Shown here: positions 54,588 to 62,093 of the stretch, in pieces | How the letters are laid out: every line of letters starts with the position of its first letter | Numbering within the stretch: position 1 is the first letter of the stretch | Assembly: GCF_000701505.1 (NCBI RefSeq) | Contig: NZ_JNJB01000001.1 | Coordinates: 186,001-250,000 of the forward strand | Source of the DNA: Dyadobacter crusticola DSM 16708 | GTDB taxonomy: Bacteria; Bacteroidota; Bacteroidia; Cytophagales; Spirosomataceae | Direction of reading: 5' to 3' | Length of the DNA: 64,000 bases | Notes under the pieces: model-generated | Databases searched by the model: none | Told to the model about the DNA's origin: nothing | Seen by the model: the letters and a program-made list of their open reading frames with translations, nothing else | Position numbers and translations under genes: made by a program

Positions 54588-54889
54588 CTGACTGAAATAC
54601 TTTTAAGTCGATTATTTTGAAAGATGAGATCAACCTCATCAATCTCTATTGTATCTCCAAAAATGCGATTGCCTGAAAGCAGCGTATCAGTCTCTAAAAT
54701 TTTGATGATTTGATCTTTCGTAAGATCTGTCGAGTTAACCAACTTAATTACAAGGTTCAGGCTTTTCTCTGTACTTTCAAGTCCTGCTCTCAGATAGGAG
54801 ATACTCACAGCCTGATTAATGATCACATAGATAAGGAAAAAACATATTAAGCCTACGCCTAATAACATTACGAACTTGTTCATCTTCAT
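54584..54889 (-). CDS. Small membrane-anchored protein, Imm58-like
   Basis: A 101-residue protein with one N-terminal membrane helix (about 6-28). The soluble part reads VSISYLRAGLESTEKSL, then a helix-rich KDQIIKILETDTLL, and a terminal EVDLIFQNNRLKSISV. This layout resembles my memory of Imm58 immunity proteins, which protect against polymorphic toxins, but the match was not tested. No toxin gene lies beside it. Starts at 54889 or 54883 are both possible. It is coupled to the SecD-head-like gene downstream. Confidence 0.5.
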   Translation of the reverse strand: MKMNKFVMLLGVGLICFFLIYVIINQAVSISYLRAGLESTEKSLNLVIKLVNSTDLTKDQIIKILETDTLLSGNRIFGDTIEIDEVDLIFQNNRLKSISVR

Positions 54890-54922
54890 GCAATTAGTGT
54901 GTGTGTTAATGTAAAGAAGCCA

Positions 54923-55642
54923 CTAAAAAAAACGCAATCCCAGTGTCAGGGAAGCGCGGGAGAGATCGACACTGTCGTCTTTGGATAAATGGAGTGTTTG
55001 GGTACTGATACCCGTTTTTCGCTTCATTCTGTAAATCGCTCCCATCATGGCGCTGCCGGTAAGATTAAGGGCAAAATGCCTGCTGATCTTTTGTTCCAGC
55101 CCGACGCTGATACCCCAGCCCATTGTCTTGCCTGTGAATGTAAGTTGCTCTGCGCCCAATGCAGCTTTGTTCTGATACGGCTGGTACCCGAGCATAAATG
55201 AGCTCAGTACCGAAGTGGTGTGATTTTTCAAATAATGCCGGTAGATCACCGAGCCGCTCAAATGCTGGATCGTTACGTTTTCTTTCAAACCATCCGCAGC
55301 CGCTGCCTCTCCCTGGTAGTACTCATATTGAAGCCCGAAGCCGACTTTTTCCCAGTGAAAATAAGAGACATTTGCACCCGCCGCAAATCCCGATTTCAGA
55401 TCATCTATGTAGTTCTTAGTCGCCAGATCCGAGATCCTGCCTGGCCTGAAAAGCCGGTAAGCATAACCGCCATTTAATCCATACTCCCACCTGGGGGGCT
55501 TGTTGACATTTGCGTCTTTCTCTTTCACCAACACTGCTGCCGCTTCTCTGTCCTTTCTCCACTCCGCGCCCGCCGGGTTTTGCCCAAATAAACAGCCGGC
55601 TGAAAAAACGAATGCAAGAAGCAGTGAAAGTGCTCTGATCAT
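54923..55642 (-). CDS. Outer-membrane-barrel-like exported protein
   Basis: A 239-residue protein with a signal peptide (ending CLFGQ, residue 21). The rest alternates short beta strands with aromatic residues, for example WEYGLNGGYAYRLF, AAGANVSYFHWEKVGFGLQYEYY, VIYRHYLKNH, and ends in LTLGLRFF, the typical C-terminal Phe of an outer-membrane beta-barrel. I recognise no specific family. The frame is open to 55705; ATG 55642 gives a proper signal peptide. It lies 76 bases after the haloperoxidase-like gene on the same strand. Confidence 0.7.
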   Translation of the reverse strand: MIRALSLLLAFVFSAGCLFGQNPAGAEWRKDREAAAVLVKEKDANVNKPPRWEYGLNGGYAYRLFRPGRISDLATKNYIDDLKSGFAAGANVSYFHWEKVGFGLQYEYYQGEAAAADGLKENVTIQHLSGSVIYRHYLKNHTTSVLSSFMLGYQPYQNKAALGAEQLTFTGKTMGWGISVGLEQKISRHFALNLTGSAMMGAIYRMKRKTGISTQTLHLSKDDSVDLSRASLTLGLRFF

Positions 55643-55718
55643 AATGGAAATTAGCTTTATACAGAGTCCAAAACTATCCAATTTTGGGCCAAGTTTGATT
55701 ACCAACCGGTACTTAATG

Positions 55719-57032
55719 TCAGAGTACCGGCTTGATGCCGTTGGTTCTGAGCTTCTCTACAACAAACCGGCCAATCGCTTTCCCTTGCTCCTGCCCGTTC
55801 TCAATGGCGTCGCGGTAATGTATCCCGCCGTACAGACGTGAAATTGCAGCTTCTTCCGCAGCTTGTCTGAACGATTTGAAATCACGTGTAGGCAAGTCGA
55901 AAATCACTTCGGTGTCATCCCGGAACGTGAAATTGTCACCGAGCAGGTAAGTAAGTGCTTCGGCGACAGCTGTTGAGATCACACTATGCCCGCTGGTGTA
56001 CTCGGGAAATGGAGGTGTTTGCAGGAGCGGCTGCCATTTAGGGTCCATCGACCGGTTGATCACCGTTTCCGGCCGGACGCGGCTGCTCCTGTACTTTTCA
56101 TCCCAGCAACTGATGAACCCGTCCATCAAAGTCGCCGCTGCAATGGCGTGCACCATAATGCCTTTGTCCAGATCCAGCCTGGCTTTGGTGGTTGCTATCC
56201 CGGTAATATTCATCCAATGCCCGCCAGGACTGATCTTCTTAAAACCAATGGACATGTGGCCCGAGGTATTGATCGCGAATGGATTGCAATCCCAGTAAGA
56301 AGCGATAAAGCGTTCATCTTCCTTCAAGTTCTTTCCGGCTAGGTAAACCTCCCTGGCCAGTTTGTAAAACGCGCTGGTAGTATCCTTGCTGAATTCCACC
56401 GGTGGTTTGGGTACAAATTGCGCGCTCGAATCGATGATCATCGGCCGGATCGTCTGCCAATGCGGCTCCACGCCCTCTATGTAGCCCGGCGGCGTCGGGT
56501 ACCAGTATGCCTCACCTTTTTTAGGCCGGTACCGCACTCTGGTGCTCAGTTTGAGATATCCGTCCGTTGCCGCACCTGCCGCAACCTGTTTGGCAACATC
56601 CTGCGCCACCTGTATAGCCCCGTCGATCTCCTTCTGCGAGTAGCCCTCCCGCAGCAAACTGATCACGAGCTTCTTCTGGTCCTCTTCGAGCATATATCCC
56701 GAAGGAATAATCAACCGGCCTGTTTCGAGAATGCAGTACAAGGCCGCAATCTGGTAGTTACAGCCTTTGTCTGCCACCGTAACCGGCTGCAAACCTTTGA
56801 CAAAATTTGAAGGTGAAACGATCTGCTTGTTGTTCTTCGCCGCGATCTCATAGGCGCCCATTAAGCAATAGGTGTAGAAACGGCTGGCAGCGGGCGGATT
56901 TACCACGTCGTGGATCATCACCATGGTAACAGAAAAAACAGCCGGCTGCAAATGCATGCGGAGATCTTCCTTGCCCTTTCCGGCAAAAACAACCTGGCTC
57001 AGAAGAAGCAAAAACAGTATTAACCTGCGCAT
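55719..57032 (-). CDS. Secreted vanadium-dependent haloperoxidase-like (PAP2-fold) protein
   Basis: A 437-residue exported protein with a signal peptide (about 1-17). It carries the vanadate/phosphate-binding motifs of the acid-phosphatase/haloperoxidase fold: K-x6-R-P in DEKYRSSRVRPE, TSGH in FPEYTSGHSVIS, and SRLYGGIHYRD with Arg and His. The last motif has H-x2-D where PAP2 phosphatases usually have H-x3-D. Both halide oxidation and phosphatase action are possible in this fold. Its start overlaps the stop of the FG-GAP gene by one base, so it is translationally coupled. Confidence 0.85.
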   Translation of the reverse strand: MRRLILFLLLLSQVVFAGKGKEDLRMHLQPAVFSVTMVMIHDVVNPPAASRFYTYCLMGAYEIAAKNNKQIVSPSNFVKGLQPVTVADKGCNYQIAALYCILETGRLIIPSGYMLEEDQKKLVISLLREGYSQKEIDGAIQVAQDVAKQVAAGAATDGYLKLSTRVRYRPKKGEAYWYPTPPGYIEGVEPHWQTIRPMIIDSSAQFVPKPPVEFSKDTTSAFYKLAREVYLAGKNLKEDERFIASYWDCNPFAINTSGHMSIGFKKISPGGHWMNITGIATTKARLDLDKGIMVHAIAAATLMDGFISCWDEKYRSSRVRPETVINRSMDPKWQPLLQTPPFPEYTSGHSVISTAVAEALTYLLGDNFTFRDDTEVIFDLPTRDFKSFRQAAEEAAISRLYGGIHYRDAIENGQEQGKAIGRFVVEKLRTNGIKPVL

Positions 57033-60000
57033 TATTTGTTGTTGTACCTGTAAAACTGGAGTGTTTCATTAAAAGCGCCTATTGTGACAAAAGGCTGCTT
57101 GTTGATCCGGATGTTAAATGCGGTTTTTACATCGCCCCGCACAGACAATCCTGAAACCGGCTGACTCACGTAACTGAATGCACCTTGTCCGTTCCCTGTG
57201 AGCAAACAGCCAAAATTAGCATCCATACTACCGATTTTAAGCCTGTTATCGGTCTTGTTGCCAAGCAGCAAAACATCCTTTTTACCATCCCCAGTATAAT
57301 CCTCAACCAAAATGGAGCATACTGGTGCAAATTGCGCCTGCAAAGGCAGGACCGTTTTTTCAAACTTCCCGTTTGTGCTCAGGAAGCAAAGGCTTCTGGT
57401 CTCATTTACTTCCAGTTTCGTGGATTTTTCAAGATCTTCTTTGGAGAAAACTTCCTGGATCGATGCATTCGCATAGTCGCGGTAGAAAGGAAACTTCTTG
57501 CGCATCGGATAGATCTGATCGTTCAGTTCGTCGCGGCTTACGAAAGGGAACGACTTGCCTTGTACGTAAAAATTGAAGAAAGGATCAATGGAGCCGTTTT
57601 TGTCAAAATCAGCGAAATACAACTCTGCTGGCTCTTCTTTGCTGGCTTTGATCTGCGAGTTCAGTCCCATATTCCCTGCGATAATGTCGGGTTTGCCGTC
57701 GCCATTCAGATCTTCGAGCTTTAATGCCGACCAGAATCCACTGATCTCCTCGCCCAGGTAACTTGCCGTCTGATCTTCAAAATCCTTCCCGTTGAAAGAG
57801 AATATTTTCAGCGGCATCATTTCACCGCAGATTACTAGCTCTGCATTTCCGTCACCATTCAGATCACCCCATTGCGCGTCTGTTACCATTCCTATTTTGA
57901 AGAATGGCGATTCTTTCACTGTGAAATTCCCTTTACCGTCATTTAACAACAAAAAGGAAACCGGCGCCTCGGGGTACCTGCCCGGAATCACGCGGCCGCC
58001 GACAAACAAGTCTATATCGCCGTCTTTATCAAAATCAAAAGGACGAACACAAGATTTGCTGCTCGCTTTCAGATTGGGCAATGACAGTACCGAAAGGCTC
58101 AACTGCCCTTTTCCGTCGCTCATGTAAATTTCATCCTGCAGTGAAAAAGTGTTCGGCTCAAACATCGAGTAACCGCCTTTTGCCACGTAAAGATCATCAT
58201 ACCCGTCGCCATTTGCATCAAAAAAGGCAGCAGCCGACGTAGCGGATACATTCTCGTCGCCGATTGAAAATCCGGGCAACCGCACGAAAGTACCGTTGGT
58301 TTTTTGCAAATGGATTTTAGCCTGCTTATTCTGGTCGCCGCTGATAAAAATATCTTCAAAACCATCCTTATTCACATCACCCTTTGCGATAACAGGGCCA
58401 GTTTGAGAATACATCGTCAGCATCAGCGGCTGCCTTTTGAAATCATTTTCATTGAAACCCTCATGAACATGCGTGATCAAATCGCCTGCATTCTGAAAGA
58501 CAGACGCAGCTTCCGCGGCAGCAGCTTCTTTTTCTAATCCTCTATCAGGTTCCACGACCAGCAGCTGATCGCCTTTCACTGCACGCAGCATTTTAGAAGA
58601 TCCGTCCGGGAAAATGACCTTCACCGAATCGGCAGCTGCCTCTTTTCCCAGTCCGAAATGCAGCCGCTGAGGCAAGCTGGATAAATAGCCCCTGTTTTGG
58701 TTAACCTCCTGGTACTGCATTCCCGAAGGAGTATAAACGTAAACGCGCGAGCCGGTACCAGCGGTATTAGCACCAGTCTGCTTCACCTTGATTTGCAGCC
58801 AATGCGTTTCTCTTGATTCGCTCCCTGTATTCTCGTAGACAAACGCAGGTTCGTTGATGTTGTTCACGACCAGGTCGAGGTCGCCGTCATTGTCCAGGTC
58901 TGCATACACCGCCCCGCTTGAAACCGAAGGTTGGTCCAGCCCCCATTTATCCTGCATTTTAGCAAAAGTAAGGTCACGGTTGTTCCTGAAAATATAGTTG
59001 GCAAGCTTGGTCGAAGGCATCGCTTTCACCAGGTCCATCAGGTAAAACGGCTCTTTATCCACAGCCCGCTTGATCTTGTAATCGCCCCAGTAGCGCAGGA
59101 AATCTTTATTGGTATAATCCCTGAAATAACCATTTGAAACAAAGAGATCTTTAAAACCATCATTATCAAAATCAGCCAGCAGCGGACTCCAGCTCCAATC
59201 CGTGTTGGAAACTCCCGCAAACTGGGCTATTTCGCTGAATGTACCGTTCCCATTATTCAGCTGCAGCATATTCCGCATATACTGCTTGTGCAGGTTCTGG
59301 TTGGTCATCAATTCAAAAGACTCGTAATTCTCCTGTAATTGAAGCAATTTTTGCCGTTGATTGTCCTCGGGCAGCATATCGAGCGACATAATGTCGGGCA
59401 GTCCGTCGTTATTAAAATCGGCAATGTCGACGCCCATTGAAAATTGGGCGATATGCCTGAAATACTCTTTGGTAACATCCGTGAACGTACCGTTTTTGTT
59501 GTTGATGTATAGGTAATCCTGCTCGTTGTAATCGTTGGTGACGTAGATATCCTGCCACCCGTCCTGGTTCACATCCGAAATGGCCATTCCCAGTCCAAAT
59601 GTGAGCGGGTACTGGTGAATACCTGCTTTTTGCGTAACTTCTGTGAATTTGTTATTCTGATTTTCAAAAAGCTTGTTGCCAGCCAGCGCGTCGGTTTCCT
59701 GCTTCGCCCGCGCCAGTTCCATGTTATCGATCTTTTTGACGCTGTGATTGAGCAGCAGCATATCCAGGTCTCCGTCATTATCATAATCAAAAAAGGCTGC
59801 CTGTGTACTGTAACTTACATTATCCAGTCCGTATTCCTGCGCCTGTTCGACGAATTTCAAATTCCCCTGATTGATAAAAAGCTGGTTTTTGCGCAATTCG
59901 TCGGATACTTTCCCCGAGTAGCACACGTGAATGTCCAGGAGCCCGTCGCCATTCACATCCGCCATTGTCACGCCCGTTTTCCAGCCGCCCTTTCGTCCCT

Positions 60001-60340
60001 CCAATCCTTTTCCCGCAGAGCTGGTAATATCCCTGAATTTCATCAGCTGTCCCTTCGCGCCGAGGTTCAGGTATAGTTTGTTCGGACCTGCATTGGAAGT
60101 AAAAAAAAGATCGTCGAAACCGTCATTATTGATATCGCCGACAGCCACACCGCCGCCATTATAGAAGTACTCGTAGGACATTACATTGCTGCGCTCGTCC
60201 TCATTGATCGGATTGACGAAGTCTACCCCGGTCAGCTTGGGTGGAAGCAGGCGGAAAAGCGGCTGCTGGCCTCTTAGCAGCAATGGAGAGGCGAAAAGAA
60301 GGGTAAAAAGAAAACAGAAATACCTGCTCTTGTTATTCAT
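57032..60340 (-). CDS. Large secreted FG-GAP/VCBS protein with ASPIC/UnbV domain
   Basis: A 1102-residue exported protein with a signal peptide (about 1-24). It has many Asp-rich calcium loops of the FG-GAP/VCBS type, for example DINNDGFDDL, DVNGDGLLDI, DYDNDGDLDM, DFNNDGLPDI, DFDNDGFKDL, DLDNDGDLDL, DVNKDGFEDI, DANGDGYDDL and DLNGDGKPDI, predicting beta-propellers. An ASPIC/UnbV domain (about 525-600, GSRVYVYTPSGMQYQEV with RLHFGLGKE) lies between two propeller parts. This is the CRTAC1-like layout. The family is common next to SusC/SusD pairs in Bacteroidota; its partner ligand is unknown. Confidence 0.92.
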   Translation of the reverse strand: MNNKSRYFCFLFTLLFASPLLLRGQQPLFRLLPPKLTGVDFVNPINEDERSNVMSYEYFYNGGGVAVGDINNDGFDDLFFTSNAGPNKLYLNLGAKGQLMKFRDITSSAGKGLEGRKGGWKTGVTMADVNGDGLLDIHVCYSGKVSDELRKNQLFINQGNLKFVEQAQEYGLDNVSYSTQAAFFDYDNDGDLDMLLLNHSVKKIDNMELARAKQETDALAGNKLFENQNNKFTEVTQKAGIHQYPLTFGLGMAISDVNQDGWQDIYVTNDYNEQDYLYINNKNGTFTDVTKEYFRHIAQFSMGVDIADFNNDGLPDIMSLDMLPEDNQRQKLLQLQENYESFELMTNQNLHKQYMRNMLQLNNGNGTFSEIAQFAGVSNTDWSWSPLLADFDNDGFKDLFVSNGYFRDYTNKDFLRYWGDYKIKRAVDKEPFYLMDLVKAMPSTKLANYIFRNNRDLTFAKMQDKWGLDQPSVSSGAVYADLDNDGDLDLVVNNINEPAFVYENTGSESRETHWLQIKVKQTGANTAGTGSRVYVYTPSGMQYQEVNQNRGYLSSLPQRLHFGLGKEAAADSVKVIFPDGSSKMLRAVKGDQLLVVEPDRGLEKEAAAAEAASVFQNAGDLITHVHEGFNENDFKRQPLMLTMYSQTGPVIAKGDVNKDGFEDIFISGDQNKQAKIHLQKTNGTFVRLPGFSIGDENVSATSAAAFFDANGDGYDDLYVAKGGYSMFEPNTFSLQDEIYMSDGKGQLSLSVLSLPNLKASSKSCVRPFDFDKDGDIDLFVGGRVIPGRYPEAPVSFLLLNDGKGNFTVKESPFFKIGMVTDAQWGDLNGDGNAELVICGEMMPLKIFSFNGKDFEDQTASYLGEEISGFWSALKLEDLNGDGKPDIIAGNMGLNSQIKASKEEPAELYFADFDKNGSIDPFFNFYVQGKSFPFVSRDELNDQIYPMRKKFPFYRDYANASIQEVFSKEDLEKSTKLEVNETRSLCFLSTNGKFEKTVLPLQAQFAPVCSILVEDYTGDGKKDVLLLGNKTDNRLKIGSMDANFGCLLTGNGQGAFSYVSQPVSGLSVRGDVKTAFNIRINKQPFVTIGAFNETLQFYRYNNK

Positions 60341-60380
60341 TTAATGCAGCATTACCAGTTTCAGGAGGAGATTTACCTAA

Positions 60381-60411
60381 AATCAAAAAACTTCAACTTT
60401 TGGTTGAAGTT
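60381..60411 (-). terminator. Intrinsic terminator after the SusC/SusD pair
   Basis: Perfect 9-bp stem AACTTCAAC (60389-60397) paired with GTTGAAGTT (60403-60411), loop of five. On the minus strand it is followed by TTTTTT-G-A-TTTT. It ends the transcript of the susD gene before the FG-GAP gene. Confidence 0.85.
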
Positions 60412-60437
60412 AAAACTTAGCACAGTCATTTTATTTC

Positions 60438-60472
60438 AAAGGGGTAAGAAAATTTATATTCCTTACCCCTTT
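60438..60472. repeat. Inverted repeat downstream of susD (11-bp stem)
   Basis: AAAGGGGTAAG (60438-60448) pairs with CTTACCCCTTT (60462-60472), 13-base loop. It lies 4 bases after the susD stop and just before the terminator. Without a T run it may protect the 3' end of the mRNA or act with the next hairpin. Confidence 0.75.
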
Positions 60473-60476
60473 AATA

Positions 60477-62093
60477 TTATTTATCCCACCAGATGCGGGA
60501 AACCCAGTTGTCTCCGCTGGAAAGTCTGCCTACTGCTTCGCCATAATTGGCTCCGTTCTGAGCAGCCTCTGTGGTTGGGTAAGGCTGTCTTCTTGGAATC
60601 GTTCCTCCTGAGAAGTTACCTACATAGTTGACAGGTTTCAATTCAGGGTAACCAGAACGCTTCCAGTTGTTCCAGGATTCTGTGAAGTTGAACAAGATAC
60701 CTGTTGTAGCCCATATCTGCTCATTGATCTGTTTCAGAGCATTCGCAGGCACAAGCGGGTGCGCTGTTGCATAAGCGTCCGCCACCGCAGGTGTGATCGC
60801 AGCAGCTGCACCATACTTACCAAGTGACTGAATACCAGCAGAGACACCATTCTTGTAATGTGCCGCTGCCGTTCCGCCAACTGCATAACCTCTTGTTACG
60901 GCTTCTGCAAGCAGCAATTCAGTTTCAGCATAGGTAAGCACGAAAAGTGGTGCGCTTCTTGACCGGTAAATTGAGGTCGGACGTGAGTAACGGCCGATTG
61001 GCGTCACATTTGCCCCTGCTCCGGTGCCGCCGGGATAGCCGGCGCTTCTTGAAATGTCCGTTGCACCGCCATTCAGGTCATACCCGTTTGGAAGGCCCAA
61101 CTGAGCTTCCGGTGTGTTATCGCCTGCGGAAGTGATCGACTGATTAGCTGTCAAGCCAGGCGCAGGAACCTCTGCAATTCTGCCTAGGCGTGGATCATTC
61201 GTAGCTTTCAGATAATCAATCATCGTCTTGCTCCATCTTACCTGATAAATATCTGCTGGTGTAGACAAAGCTGCTCCATTACCATTATTATAACCATTAG
61301 CTTCGTCCATAATGATATATGCATCATCAGCCACGCTCGCAAATGTGCCGCCTGCTGCTGCTTTCTCTGCATAAGCTTTGGCGGTGGCAGGATCTGCCTT
61401 CGTCAAACGCATCGCCAGTTTCAGCATCAGCGAGTAACCGTACTTCTTCCATTTTACAATGTTCCCTTCATAACCTTCAAATGAGTCGTTGGTTGGAATG
61501 GCTGCATCAGCATTCAAAGCACCCACGGCTGCTTCCAATCTTGTCAGCAATGATTTATAAACTGCCTCCTGCGTATCATATGCCGGCAATGTAATGCCCG
61601 TTTTCGCTTGCAGCGCCTCAGTATAAGGTACGTCCCCGTAAGTGTCGGAGATTGTTGCAATGCTCTGTACCTGCATTATAATGGCAATGTTCATCAGGTT
61701 TACAAGTGCTGGCTTGTCTTTCGAAAGCTGCTCCATTTCATAAGCAAGGCTGGCTGCGCGGAAACCCCTATTCCATGTGCTAGCCAGATACGAGTTGGTA
61801 TTGCTCGAAATACCGTATTTGTCGCCATTAGAGTAATAATTGGCTGCGCCGGAAGTTGTAGATGCTAAAATCTGCACCCACATGCTCTGGAACAGGATCC
61901 CACCATTATAACCTGCCGTGGCATCCACATAATTGTACTGAACAGATGGCAATAGCAAGTTGGCATCAAATGTTTCACCTGTTGCTTTGGTCGGGTCGGT
62001 GTTCAGGTCGTCAAAGCTATCTGTACAGGACAACGGAAGCAGCCCTGCTAAAACGATCATACTTATAATACTCTTTTTCATGTCGATTTTCAT
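60477..62093 (-). CDS. SusD/RagB-like outer-membrane nutrient-binding lipoprotein
   Basis: The 538-residue lipoprotein covers the SusC barrel and captures the ligand at the cell surface. The lipobox is LAGLLPLSC (lipid Cys about residue 23 from the first Met), followed by the usual TDSFDDLNTDPTKATGE start. TPR-like helices and the C-terminal region with the WNNWKRSGYPEL motif are those of the SusD-like-2 group. The ligand cannot be read from the sequence. Start at 62093 gives an ATGA overlap with the susC stop; ATG 62081 is the alternative. Confidence 0.93.
   Translation of the reverse strand: MKIDMKKSIISMIVLAGLLPLSCTDSFDDLNTDPTKATGETFDANLLLPSVQYNYVDATAGYNGGILFQSMWVQILASTTSGAANYYSNGDKYGISSNTNSYLASTWNRGFRAASLAYEMEQLSKDKPALVNLMNIAIIMQVQSIATISDTYGDVPYTEALQAKTGITLPAYDTQEAVYKSLLTRLEAAVGALNADAAIPTNDSFEGYEGNIVKWKKYGYSLMLKLAMRLTKADPATAKAYAEKAAAGGTFASVADDAYIIMDEANGYNNGNGAALSTPADIYQVRWSKTMIDYLKATNDPRLGRIAEVPAPGLTANQSITSAGDNTPEAQLGLPNGYDLNGGATDISRSAGYPGGTGAGANVTPIGRYSRPTSIYRSRSAPLFVLTYAETELLLAEAVTRGYAVGGTAAAHYKNGVSAGIQSLGKYGAAAAITPAVADAYATAHPLVPANALKQINEQIWATTGILFNFTESWNNWKRSGYPELKPVNYVGNFSGGTIPRRQPYPTTEAAQNGANYGEAVGRLSSGDNWVSRIWWDK

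Noticed and set aside
57185..57724. 179-codon plus-strand frame antisense to the FG-GAP gene
   Set aside because: The repeated calcium loops on the other strand produce long antisense frames; no independent support.
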